From JAHRAW01 sp965226545 (GTDB lineage Bacteria > Pseudomonadota > Gammaproteobacteria > Arenicellales > Poriferihabitantaceae): a stretch of DNA of 64,000 nt. Positions 23,798 to 31,943 of this stretch are shown piece by piece (positions within the stretch are counted from its first letter, which is position 1; each line of letters opens with the position of its first letter). The DNA lies in contig OZ245364.1 of the NCBI GenBank assembly GCA_965226545.1, positions 310,001-374,000 on the forward strand, given 5' to 3'. A program made the position numbers and the translations under genes. The notes under the pieces were generated by a model. That model was not told the DNA's origin. It did no database searches and saw only the letters and a list, made by a program, of their open reading frames with translations.

Positions 23798-25426
23798 TTA
23801 CAACGCACGTCCGCCGCCAAACCAGGCTGAGCCAATCGCCCAAACGCCGCTGATGAACATTGTCGCGCCGAGCCATGGGGCGTAATCGCCGTCGTTGCCG
23901 AGCAGCACCAACACGCCGAGCAGCATGCCGACGCCGATAATTGCGCGCGCGGTGCGGCGTTGACCGACGGCGAGTTGGCGGGTGATTTTGTCGAGTTGAC
24001 GGTCGCGGGTGTGCAGGATGAATTCGTCGTTTTTGACGCGGTGTAAAATTTGATGGGCGAGCGTCGGCAACTCCGGGGCGAGGATTAATAAATTCGGCAG
24101 TTCGCGACGCAAGGCGCGCAAGGCGGCTTTGCGGCCGATTTGTTCGCCGGTCCATTTTTCCAAAAACGGCTTGGCGGTTTCCCATAAATCCAATTGCGGA
24201 TACAACTGCCGACCGATGCCTTCGATGTTCAACAGCGTTTTTTGCAACAACACCAACTGCGGCTGCACCGGCATCTGAAAGCGATGCGCGACGCGAAACA
24301 AATCGATTAAAAATCCGCCGAATGAAATCTCGCTAATCGGCTTGGCGAAAATCGGTTCGCATACGGTGCGAATCGCCGATTCGAATTCATGCACCGGCGT
24401 GTCCGGCGGCACCCAGCCGGCGCGGATGTGGGCGTCGGCGACGCGGCGATAATCGCGGTCAAAAAACGCCAGCAGATTTTCGGCGAGATAGCGTTTGTCG
24501 GCGTTCGCCAACGCGCCCATGATGCCGAAATCGACCGCGCGATATTGTCCATCGGTCGAGACAAAGATGTTGCCGGGATGCATGTCGGCGTGAAAAAAAC
24601 CGTCGCGAAACGCTTGAGTGAAAAATATCTCGACGCCGTCGTGGGCGAGTTGGCGGCGGTCGATGCCGGCGTCGTCGATGGCATCGAGGTCGCGAATTGG
24701 AATGCCGTGAATGCGTTCCATCACCATCACATTGCGCCGCGTGTGTTGCCAATGGACGCGCGGCACGTAAATTAAATCGGAGTTGGCGAAGTTCGCCTTG
24801 AGTTGGCTGGCGTTGGCCGCTTCGCGCATTAAATCCAATTCGTTGTGAATCGTTTGGTCGTAATCGGCGACGATTTGTTTTGGCTTAAAGCGGCGCGCTT
24901 CGCTCCAATAACGTTCAGCCAACTCGGCCAAGGTGTGCAGCAGTTTTAAATCGCGCGCAATCCATTGCGCAATATCCGGGCGCAACACCTTAACAATCAC
25001 TTCGTCGCCGTCGATGAGTTCGGCGTAATGCACTTGTGCAACCGAGGCCGAGGCCGCGGCTTGGTCGTTGAATTTTTTAAAATGCGCATCGAGCGAATCG
25101 CCGTAGGCGCGTTCGATGATGGCGCGCGCACCGGCAAACGGCGGCACGTTATCTTGCAGTTGCACCAATTCATTGGCGATGTCGGGCGGCAATAAATCCG
25201 GGCGGGTCGACAACATCTGTCCGAATTTAATAAACACCGGGCCCAATTCCTCCAACGCTTGACGCAACCGTTGCGCGCGCGGTGCATCGCGATTGCGTCC
25301 GCGCGGCAACAACGCCAAACAAAACGCATACGGGCGCAACGGGCGCAAGGCGCGGATGAATTCGTCAAGATTGTGCTTGACCAATACGCGCGCAATGCGC
25401 AGAAGATGAATGAAGTTTTGATGCAC
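23798..25426 (-). CDS. ubiB: Ubiquinone biosynthesis regulatory ATPase/kinase-like protein UbiB
   Basis: ABC1/ADCK-type protein kinase-like ATPase needed for ubiquinone synthesis. 542 aa. The KxGQ motif FIKFGQMLSTRPDLLP that occludes the active site, the Ala-rich loop AASASVAQVH, the nucleotide-binding lysine in EVIVKVLRP and the DFG-like VDFGIMGAL are seen. Two C-terminal hydrophobic helices (RTARAIIGVGMLLGVLVLLG and the last helix) anchor it. Gene order ubiE-ubiJ-ubiB is the usual gammaproteobacterial cluster. Confidence 0.96.
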   Translation of the reverse strand: MHQNFIHLLRIARVLVKHNLDEFIRALRPLRPYAFCLALLPRGRNRDAPRAQRLRQALEELGPVFIKFGQMLSTRPDLLPPDIANELVQLQDNVPPFAGARAIIERAYGDSLDAHFKKFNDQAAASASVAQVHYAELIDGDEVIVKVLRPDIAQWIARDLKLLHTLAELAERYWSEARRFKPKQIVADYDQTIHNELDLMREAANASQLKANFANSDLIYVPRVHWQHTRRNVMVMERIHGIPIRDLDAIDDAGIDRRQLAHDGVEIFFTQAFRDGFFHADMHPGNIFVSTDGQYRAVDFGIMGALANADKRYLAENLLAFFDRDYRRVADAHIRAGWVPPDTPVHEFESAIRTVCEPIFAKPISEISFGGFLIDLFRVAHRFQMPVQPQLVLLQKTLLNIEGIGRQLYPQLDLWETAKPFLEKWTGEQIGRKAALRALRRELPNLLILAPELPTLAHQILHRVKNDEFILHTRDRQLDKITRQLAVGQRRTARAIIGVGMLLGVLVLLGNDGDYAPWLGATMFISGVWAIGSAWFGGGRAL

Positions 25427-25485
25427 CGGCGGATGTTGTGGGTTGGTTTAACTTGGCGGTTAATGCGGCGTTGCGTTAATGCGCG

Positions 25486-25605
25486 TCAATTGTTTAATCA
25501 ATCGTTTAATAAATCGTTTGTGAATCGTTGAATCAATCGTGCACTTAATTGCGTGCGTTATCGCACAGTGAATGGCGCACTTAATCGCACAGTTAATTGC
25601 GTTGG
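25486..25605. repeat. Degenerate TTTAATCAATCG / TTAATCGCACAG repeat between ubiJ and ubiB
   Basis: The 187-bp gap is filled by ~12-bp units (CAATTGTTTAAT, AATCGTTTAATA, CACTTAATCGCA). The last units share the TTAATCGCACAG motif with the repeat at 6878-6960. Confidence 0.7.
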
Positions 25606-25613
25606 TCACGCCG

Positions 25614-26291
25614 TCAATCGCGCGGCGTCGAATGCGCGCGATGCAGTTGCGCGATGCGTTTATCGATGCGGTCGATGTTGGCGCGCAATTCGTTTACTTG
25701 ATTGGCAAATCGCCGCATTGCGGTTTGCCCGACGACCAAGTGCGTCTCTTCGCTGAGATAATCGCCGCAGTTGGCGCGCATTAATGAAAACGCATCGCCG
25801 AGCATCCGCGCCGTGTCGCGCACGGTTTGCCCGATGGCGCGCGCCGCGACATCGCCGAGTTTGCCCGCCAACCACTCTTCGCAATCCAAATCCAATTGCG
25901 CGAGGATGGCTTGCATTTCCTGCGCCAACTCGACATCGCCGCGAATCGTAACGCGCGCGGCGGTGTTAACATTGTCAGCAAAATTATCGGCGGCAACTTT
26001 ATCGCCGCGCGCGAATGGTTTGCCGGTTGCCGCGCGCAACACAAATCCGCACAACGCCGATGCGCTGCCGCACAAGGTGACATCCGGCGGTGCGTCGGCT
26101 TCGCGGCAAAACGCAACGCCGTGTTCGCCCGGCAGGCAATATAAAGTAACCCGCGGCGCGCTTATCTCAACGCAAAACACCTTGCCGTCCAACTTTGCCA
26201 AGTGACGCGCGCCGTCGGCGTCGAGCGCAATCAGGGTTGCGGCGGCGTCGTTGAGTAAATCGAGCAGGGCGATTTGCATGCGGCGGTGCAT
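25614..26291 (-). CDS. ubiJ: Ubiquinone biosynthesis accessory factor UbiJ (SCP2 domain)
   Basis: Lipid-binding organising factor of the soluble Ubi complex. About 225 aa. The N-terminal SCP2-like domain includes LIALDADGARHLAKLDGKVF, VTLYCLPGEHGVAF and the RGDVELAQEMQAIL segment. A C-terminal helical/coiled-coil part with FANQVNELRANIDRIDKRI follows, as in UbiJ. Start uncertain between 26291 and 26279; the frame opens at 26327. Located between ubiE and ubiB. Confidence 0.88.
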   Translation of the reverse strand: MHRRMQIALLDLLNDAAATLIALDADGARHLAKLDGKVFCVEISAPRVTLYCLPGEHGVAFCREADAPPDVTLCGSASALCGFVLRAATGKPFARGDKVAADNFADNVNTAARVTIRGDVELAQEMQAILAQLDLDCEEWLAGKLGDVAARAIGQTVRDTARMLGDAFSLMRANCGDYLSEETHLVVGQTAMRRFANQVNELRANIDRIDKRIAQLHRAHSTPRD

Positions 26292-26343
26292 CGGCAAAGT
26301 ATAACCGCCGACAAACGACAACTGCAAAGCGCGTTAAGCGGCG

Positions 26344-27120
26344 TTAACCCTTAACGCCGATATGCAGCGCAACGATGCCGCCGGTTAAATTATGCACGCG
26401 CACTTCGTCGAAGCCGGCGCGCAACATCATCGTTCGCAAGGTGTTTTGATCCGGATGTTTGCGAATCGATTCGACCAAATAACGGTAACTGGCTTCGTCG
26501 TCGGCAATTAATTTTCCGAGCGCGGGAATCAACGCAAATGAAAAACGGTCATACAGTCGATTGAGCAACGGCACAATCGGTTTGGAAAATTCCAACACCA
26601 ACAACCGCCCGCCGACGCGAGTCACGCGATGCATCGTCGCCAACGCCGCATCGATGCGGGTGACATTGCGCAGCCCGAAGGCAATCGTCGTGCAGTCAAA
26701 CGCCTCGTCGGCAAAGCAAAGATTTTCGGCGTCGCACAACGCATATTGAATGTTGCCGAGCCAGCCGGCATCGGTTAACTTGTCGCGCCCGTGGGCGAGC
26801 ATCGTCGGGTTGACGTCGCTGACCGTCACCGCACCGTGCGCGCCGACTTGTCGGGCGAGCAACATCGCCATATCGCCGCTGCCGGCGGCGACATCCAACG
26901 CAGCATCGCCGCAATGCAAACCGCTTTGTGTTGCGGCAAACCGTCGCCACACTCGATGCGCGCCAAACGACATTAAATCGTTCATCAAATCATAACGCCC
27001 GGCGACCGAGCGAAACACTTCGCCGACCAATCGCGCTTTTTCGGCGACATCGACTTCACGGTCGCCAAAATGCGTTGTGGACGAATTGGTGGATGAAGCG
27101 GTGGCGTCTTCGCGATTCAT
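26344..27120 (-). CDS. ubiE: Ubiquinone/menaquinone methyltransferase UbiE
   Basis: AdoMet-dependent C-methyltransferase of the quinone rings. 258 aa. Hallmarks: VGEVFRSVAGRYDLMNDLMSFG, the AdoMet motif LDVAAGSGDMA, TIAFGLRNV, and GRLLVLEFSKP. The first ~18 residues are a Ser/Thr-rich extension (ASSTNSSTTHFGDR) without conserved features. It follows the DUF971 gene by 12 nt. Confidence 0.95.
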   Translation of the reverse strand: MNREDATASSTNSSTTHFGDREVDVAEKARLVGEVFRSVAGRYDLMNDLMSFGAHRVWRRFAATQSGLHCGDAALDVAAGSGDMAMLLARQVGAHGAVTVSDVNPTMLAHGRDKLTDAGWLGNIQYALCDAENLCFADEAFDCTTIAFGLRNVTRIDAALATMHRVTRVGGRLLVLEFSKPIVPLLNRLYDRFSFALIPALGKLIADDEASYRYLVESIRKHPDQNTLRTMMLRAGFDEVRVHNLTGGIVALHIGVKG

Positions 27121-27132
27121 CGGCGCGTTCGG

Positions 27133-27498
27133 TTAATCATCCAACTTGCGTTGATGTCCGGCGCGCTTTAACTCGGCGAGATAATTGCGCCAATTTTCCG
27201 CTTGATGTTCGCCCAAGGCATACAACGTATCCCATGAATAAATTCCGGTGTCGTGCCCGTCGTCAAACGCCAGTTTGACCGCATAGTGTCCAACCGGTTC
27301 GATGCGGTCGATGTTCACTCGTTCCTTGTCCAGTTGCAACACGCGTTGTCCGGGGCTGTGCCCTTGCACTTCGGCCGACGGCGAATGCACGCGCAAATAT
27401 TCACAACTCATCGAAAACCGCACGCCATCGTCAAACGCAATCGACACGATGCGCGTGGTGCGGTTTAAGTTAATCTCGGTTGGGGTGTGGAGGCTCAT
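27133..27498 (-). CDS. DUF971 / GBBH-like N-terminal domain protein
   Basis: 121 aa from ATG 27498. The single domain resembles the N-terminal domain of gamma-butyrobetaine hydroxylase (DUF971), recognised by TRIVSIAFDDGVRFSMSCEYLR, RVNIDRIEPVGHYAVKLAFDDGHDTGIYSWD and LYALGEH. Bacterial stand-alone versions have no agreed role; links to Fe-S assembly have been suggested. It is usually found beside ubiE, as here. Its ATG overlaps the TGA of a 35-codon ORF. Confidence 0.85.
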   Translation of the reverse strand: MSLHTPTEINLNRTTRIVSIAFDDGVRFSMSCEYLRVHSPSAEVQGHSPGQRVLQLDKERVNIDRIEPVGHYAVKLAFDDGHDTGIYSWDTLYALGEHQAENWRNYLAELKRAGHQRKLDD

Positions 27499-27602
27499 TT
27501 GGTTTTCATAATCCGCAGGTGCGTGATTACATTGTCGTCGTCGCAACGATACAAGTGCAACGCCAAAACGTCTTCATCATATTTCCACTGATGATACGAC
27601 AT
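27495..27602 (-). CDS. 35-aa ORF between methyltransferase and DUF971 gene
   Basis: ATG 27602 begins 1 nt after the methyltransferase stop, and its TGA overlaps the ATG of the DUF971 gene (ATGA). This spacing and a non-shadow composition (HQWKYDEDVLALHLYRC, then THLRIMKTK) support translation. The WKYDEDVLALHLY segment recalls the N-terminal helix of some restriction-associated proteins, so it may be a remnant of a cognate nuclease gene. That link is speculative. Confidence 0.5.
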   Translation of the reverse strand: MSYHQWKYDEDVLALHLYRCDDDNVITHLRIMKTK

Positions 27603-27603
27603 G

Positions 27604-29181
27604 TTACTCCCCGCCCTTTAAATGAAAAACAACCTCAGCATAAGCCGCACGGTTTTTCTCGACGCGGTTTAGCACCGGGCGTTTGTATTGGGTGACGATT
27701 TTCATGTTTGCCAGTTGCGCGATTTGCGGGTATAGATTGTGTTTGTCGTTGGCGACCAACAGAACATTGTAATCCGGTTTGAGATGTTGTTTGCAGTGAT
27801 TAAGCACGGCGGCGATTCCATCGATGTACGATTGTCGCGCTTGTGCGCCTTGTCCATTGCATAGCGGCCCGATTTCCAACGGGTCGTTGCGCACAAAGCC
27901 GAATAAATCGTATGCATAAGCGTGTTGTTGATGATAATCAATCAAGCCGACATACGGCGGGCTGGAAAAGATGCCGTCGATTTTTTTGCGTTTGACTCGC
28001 TTGGCCAATTCGGGCGCATTTTGCGCGAGTGCATCGATGAGGTCGATGTTGCGGCTGTCGCCGATTAAACATTGTTGGCGGGTGTCGGTGCGCAGTTCGG
28101 CAAATTGCGTGATGCGTTTGATGCTGTCGCGCGAATGTCGACGCCACCAACTTAACAGGGAAAACGGCGGGCGACATATCTTGCCGTGTTTTTTGCAGTA
28201 ATACGCGGCGGTTATCGGCGTTTTTAATGTCGCCAAATCGGCGTGCGTGGTCGCCCGACACGAACGCATCGTGCGGCTTAATATCAACGCCAGCAATTGT
28301 TGCGTGCGACGGTCGTCAATCTCGCGAATTTGCGCAAAGACAAAATCAATTTCGCGGCGCACCGGCGCCAAAAACCATTGGTCGATGAAGGCATCGCCTT
28401 CGGGTTGCGCAACCTCGATGCCGTGCGTTTCGATAAGGCGCGCATAGGTTTCGGCAAAGATTGCGGTTTTTTCATCGGCGTATTGCGTCTCGTCGATCTC
28501 ATTGCGCCGCACTTTGCGTTTGTATTGCGGCGATGGAAAAAATTGTTGGTTGAATGTTTTTAATTGCGCGGTTAATTCGGATTCGAATTCGGTGATGCCG
28601 CATCGTTGTTGTGCGGCTTCGAGTTGTTGCGCAATGTCGGCTGCAATGCCGGTCGCTTGGCGCGCATCGAACGCACCGAGTTTGGTGTTGCTGATGAATG
28701 CATTAAACGCCGACACTTCGATGCCGACGGCGTGCAGCCCAAGTTCATTGGCTTGCACCAAGGTGGTGCCGCTGCCGCAAAACGGGTCCAGCACCAAATC
28801 GCCCGACTGAAAAAACGCGCGGCGTTTAAATTCATCGGTGTGCGCATCCAAAAAATACTCAGCCAATTGCGGAATAAATTTGCCTTTGTACGGATGAAGA
28901 CGATGCACATGTTTGGTGGTTTGCGATTCGGTGTATTCGCAAAACGACAGCCGCCAATTTAAATCGTCGCCCAATCGTCGTCGCCAATCGCGCGCTTGGT
29001 CGGCGCGGGTTTGGTAATACGACGCCAACTCCTCGGCGTCCACCACTGTGCCGCGCGCGGTTTTGGTTTTGCGAATGCGGCCGTATTGAATCAAATAGGA
29101 AATGTTGGCCGCGGTCACTTCGCGTCCGGTGGTTTCGCTCGCCCATGCGCCGGCTTCTTTCAGCGTCAATAAATTTTTCAT
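27604..29181 (-). CDS. DNA methyltransferase with N-terminal helix-turn-helix
   Basis: 525 aa from ATG 29181. Residues ~1-60 are an excisionase/MerR-like helix-turn-helix (LLTLKEAGAWASETTGREVT, then NISYLIQYGRIRKTK). Next is HPYKGKFIPQLAEYFLD, the AdoMet motif I LVLDPFCGSGTTLVQAN, and far downstream the catalytic motif IV GIFSSPPYVGLIDYHQQHAY, so the order is I then IV. SPPY is typical of amino-methyltransferases (N4-cytosine or N6-adenine); the target cannot be read. The start overlaps the hemB stop (ATGA). No intact cognate nuclease is adjacent, so this may be an orphan or protective enzyme. Confidence 0.88.
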   Translation of the reverse strand: MKNLLTLKEAGAWASETTGREVTAANISYLIQYGRIRKTKTARGTVVDAEELASYYQTRADQARDWRRRLGDDLNWRLSFCEYTESQTTKHVHRLHPYKGKFIPQLAEYFLDAHTDEFKRRAFFQSGDLVLDPFCGSGTTLVQANELGLHAVGIEVSAFNAFISNTKLGAFDARQATGIAADIAQQLEAAQQRCGITEFESELTAQLKTFNQQFFPSPQYKRKVRRNEIDETQYADEKTAIFAETYARLIETHGIEVAQPEGDAFIDQWFLAPVRREIDFVFAQIREIDDRRTQQLLALILSRTMRSCRATTHADLATLKTPITAAYYCKKHGKICRPPFSLLSWWRRHSRDSIKRITQFAELRTDTRQQCLIGDSRNIDLIDALAQNAPELAKRVKRKKIDGIFSSPPYVGLIDYHQQHAYAYDLFGFVRNDPLEIGPLCNGQGAQARQSYIDGIAAVLNHCKQHLKPDYNVLLVANDKHNLYPQIAQLANMKIVTQYKRPVLNRVEKNRAAYAEVVFHLKGGE

Positions 29182-30185
29182 TGTTCGGTCAACCATTCAG
29201 CCGCGCGTTCGGCAAAATAAGTTAACACCGCATCGCAGCCGGCGCGTTTGAAACAAGTTAACACCTCCAACACCGCCGCGCGTTCATCAATCGCGCCTTG
29301 TTCGGCGGCGATTTTTAACATTGCGTATTCGCCGCTGACTTGATAGGCGAAAGTTGGCATCGCGAAAGTTTGTTTGATGCGCCACACCAAATCCAAATTC
29401 GGCAGCCCGGGTTTGACCATCACCATATCGGCGCCCTCGGCGATGTCCAAGGCGGTTTCGTGCAACGCCTCATCGCCGTTGGCGACGTCCATCTGATAGG
29501 TTTTTTTATCGCCGCGCAATTGTTGCGCCGAGCCGACCGCTTGCCGAAACGGCGCATACAACACCGAGGCGCACTTCGCCGAATACGCCAAGATGCGCGC
29601 ATTGGGCAGCCCTTGTTGTTCGCAAGCGTCGCGAATCGCGCGCACCCGTCCGTCCATCATGTCGGATGGCGCAACCACATCGGCGCCGGCGGCGAGATGC
29701 GAAAGCGCCTGTTGCACCAACGCATCGACGGTGCGGTCGTTTACAACATCGCCGCGCGCATCGCAAAGCCCGTCTTGACCGTGGCTGGTGTAGGGGTCGA
29801 GCGCGACATCGGTTATCACCCCCAATTGCGGCGCGGCGTCCTTGACCGCGGCGCAGGCGCGCTGCACCAATCCGTTCGGGTTCCAGGCTTCGGCGGCGTC
29901 TTCGGTTTTTTGCGCGGCGTCAATCGCCGGAAACAACACCACCGCCGGCACGCCGAGCGTCTGCAGTCGTTTGCATCGGCGCGTCAATTGCGCAATGCCG
30001 ATGCGCGACACGCCGGGCATCGCCGCAATCGGCTGCGACTCGTCGCCTTCGCAAATAAAAATCGGCTGAATTAAATCGGCAACCTCAAGCGCGGTTTCGC
30101 GCATCAATGCGCGGCTAAACGAATCCGCGCGCATGCGCCGCAACCGCACTTGCGGAAAGCGCCCCTGTCGCGGATGCGCCGCCAT
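29178..30185 (-). CDS. hemB: Delta-aminolevulinic acid dehydratase (porphobilinogen synthase)
   Basis: Condenses two ALA molecules into porphobilinogen for haem. 335 aa. Schiff-base lysines are in ILAYSAKCASVLYAPFR and MVMVKPGLPNLD. The metal loop reads DVALDPYTSHGQDG, with Ala/Asp in place of the zinc cysteines, which marks the Mg-dependent (Pseudomonas-like) class. It starts 3 nt after the stop of the kinase-H1 fusion gene and its own stop overlaps the methyltransferase start. Confidence 0.96.
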   Translation of the reverse strand: MAAHPRQGRFPQVRLRRMRADSFSRALMRETALEVADLIQPIFICEGDESQPIAAMPGVSRIGIAQLTRRCKRLQTLGVPAVVLFPAIDAAQKTEDAAEAWNPNGLVQRACAAVKDAAPQLGVITDVALDPYTSHGQDGLCDARGDVVNDRTVDALVQQALSHLAAGADVVAPSDMMDGRVRAIRDACEQQGLPNARILAYSAKCASVLYAPFRQAVGSAQQLRGDKKTYQMDVANGDEALHETALDIAEGADMVMVKPGLPNLDLVWRIKQTFAMPTFAYQVSGEYAMLKIAAEQGAIDERAAVLEVLTCFKRAGCDAVLTYFAERAAEWLTEQ

Positions 30186-30188
30186 CGG

Positions 30189-31634
30189 TCAGCGCTTCGT
30201 GCGCGCCCGCTTGGTGGACGATTGGGTTTTGGACAAACGCTTTTTGCCCGCGCGTTTATTAACGACGCGTTTGGCAACGCGTTTTGCCGCCGTCTTTTTT
30301 GGCGCGCGACTCTTGGTTGTCCGCTTTTTGCTCACGCGTTTATTAACGCTTCGTTTAGCGGCGCGTTTTGCCGTCGTTTTGTTGGACGCACGACTCGCAG
30401 TTGCCCGCTTCGTGACTGCGCGCTTTTTCGCAACGCGTTTCGCCGTGCGTTTTTTCGTCGCCTTGTTGGATGCGCGACTCGCAGTTGGCCGTTTTTTGGT
30501 CACGCGTTTATTAACGACTCGTTTGGCAACGCGTTTTGTCGCCGTCTTTTTCGCCGCGCGACTCGTGGTCAAACGCTTCTTGGTCGCGCGTTTTTTACTC
30601 GCCTTCTTTGTGGCGACGCGCTTGGTCGCACGTTTGGTTACGCGTTTTTTCGCAACCCGCTTCGCAACCCGTTTCGTCACGCGCTTTATCACGCGTTTCT
30701 TTGTCATTCGATTCGGTGCGCGCTTCTTGGCGATGCGCTTCGCCGTTTTCTTTTTCACCGCGCGTTTTTTACTCGCCACTTTTTTGGCGACGACTTTGGC
30801 GACTTTCTTTTTGGTTGGTTGCGCCGCGCGCGACGGTCGTTTCCGAGCGGTTGTTTTGCCCGCGCCGCCGCCGGTTTTTTTCACCGGCGCCGGCGCCTTG
30901 GTTGCCTTGCGCGGCTTTTTCGGCTCGGCGGTTTCAATCCGCGTAATTTGTCCGCCGGCGATGACGGTGCGTTCGTCAAACGCCGGCGTTTGCGACGCCG
31001 TTTCAAACGACGGAATCTCCAACGGGCGAATTTCCAAATCGACCAACGCGCAAATTTCATCATGCACCTGCGCGGCGTCGCCTTCGAGTTCGACGCGGCG
31101 CAGTTTGTGTTGCGCACGATAGTATTCGAACAACGGCGCGCTTTTTTCGCGGAACGCCATCACGCGCATCTCAGCCGCGCGTTCGCCGCCGCCGTCGGCG
31201 CTCAATCGCCCGTCGCATTCATCGCATCGCCCGCGGTTTTTCGGCGGGCGACTTTGTCGATTAAACACCGCGCCGCATTTTTCGCATTGCAATCGTCCGG
31301 CGGCGCGCCGCACCAACTCAAAGTCGGCGGCGTCCAAATGCACCGCAATCTGCAGCGATGCGCCGAGCATGCCCAGCAGGGTATCGAGCAATTGCGCCTG
31401 CGGAATGTCGCGTGGAAAGCCGGCAATCACAAACCCGCGCTTGCAATCGCGCTCGCGCAGCCGTTCATCCAGCAAATTAATGATTCGCTCGTCAGTCGGG
31501 TTGTCGCGCACATGACGCGGCGCGGCGCGCAACAACCCCGCCACCGAGATGTCGGCGACGCCATACCGCTCGGCCAGCAGATGCCCCTGCCCCAATTTGT
31601 CGACGCCCGGCGCGCCAATAAGAACAACTCGCAT
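30189..31634 (-). CDS. Degenerate adenylate kinase fused to a histone-H1-like basic tail
   Basis: 481 aa from ATG 31634. Residues ~1-205 follow adenylate kinase: MRVVLIGAPG, GFVIAGFPRDIPQAQLL, a four-Cys zinc LID (C117, C120, C137, C140) and SAPLFEYY. The P-loop is altered (GAPGVDKLGQ against GAPGAGKGTQ), the DGFPR Asp is Ala, and the LID RxDD motif is absent, so catalysis may be lost. Residues ~238-481 are almost only Lys, Arg, Ala, Thr and Val in units such as AKRVAKKR, VNKRVTKK and SRASNKTT, like the H1-type bacterial proteins BpH1 and HctB. It heads the hemB-ubi operon behind a TTGACC/TAAACT promoter. Confidence 0.88.
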   Translation of the reverse strand: MRVVLIGAPGVDKLGQGHLLAERYGVADISVAGLLRAAPRHVRDNPTDERIINLLDERLRERDCKRGFVIAGFPRDIPQAQLLDTLLGMLGASLQIAVHLDAADFELVRRAAGRLQCEKCGAVFNRQSRPPKNRGRCDECDGRLSADGGGERAAEMRVMAFREKSAPLFEYYRAQHKLRRVELEGDAAQVHDEICALVDLEIRPLEIPSFETASQTPAFDERTVIAGGQITRIETAEPKKPRKATKAPAPVKKTGGGAGKTTARKRPSRAAQPTKKKVAKVVAKKVASKKRAVKKKTAKRIAKKRAPNRMTKKRVIKRVTKRVAKRVAKKRVTKRATKRVATKKASKKRATKKRLTTSRAAKKTATKRVAKRVVNKRVTKKRPTASRASNKATKKRTAKRVAKKRAVTKRATASRASNKTTAKRAAKRSVNKRVSKKRTTKSRAPKKTAAKRVAKRVVNKRAGKKRLSKTQSSTKRARTKR

Positions 31635-31686
31635 TGTTTTGCCCGTGGTGAATGAATGCGGAAACGGTTGGACTTCCCAGGCGCGC

Positions 31687-31715
31687 AGTTTATGCCCCGC
31701 CGCCGATTTGGTCAA
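31687..31715 (-). promoter_or_regulatory. Promoter of the kinase-H1/hemB/ubi operon
   Basis: On the minus strand: TTGACC (31715-31710), a 17-nt spacer and TAAACT (31692-31687). Transcription would start near 31680, leaving a leader of about 45 nt. A G-quadruplex motif abuts the -35 side. Confidence 0.65.
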
Positions 31716-31720
31716 GTGGC

Positions 31721-31743
31721 GGGGGGTTGGGGCGGGGACGGGG
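31721..31743 (+). other. Four-tract G-quadruplex motif beside the kinase-H1 promoter
   Basis: G-runs of 6, 4, 4 and 4 with loops TT, C and AC on the plus strand (template strand of the gene). It ends 5 nt upstream of the -35 box. Short loops and G4 tracts predict a very stable quadruplex. The remaining gap (31744-31943) holds T/G-rich DNA and no supported gene. Confidence 0.75.
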
Positions 31744-31943
31744 TGGAGATTTGTGTTTTGTTTTGTGTGTAGAATTGGGGTGATTCAAACCAAACTGGCA
31801 ATCGAGGTAATTGAGGTGGACGAAGACAAAGTTGATTTGCCGGGCTTTTAAAGATTCCAAGCGTGACGATTTTCCTCGCGAAAAATAGCAATCGAGCGGG
31901 GCGGTTGCCCCCGAGCCCCTTCACTTTAAACTGGTAATAAACG

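Noticed and set aside
23796..24185. 130-codon extension of the ClC gene
   Set aside because: Antiframe of ubiB; Arg/Pro/Thr-rich and without a membrane signature.
30189..31634. Calling the fusion simply adk
   Set aside because: P-loop, Mg-binding Asp and LID Arg changes make standard kinase activity doubtful.
30150..31655. 501-codon plus-strand frame opposite the kinase-H1 gene
   Set aside because: Complement of the Lys/Arg repeats; gives Phe/Arg/Ala runs with no motif.
31780..31851. 24-codon acidic ORF (TKLAIEVIEVDEDKVDLPG)
   Set aside because: GTG start without RBS, no coupling to a neighbour; too weak to annotate.
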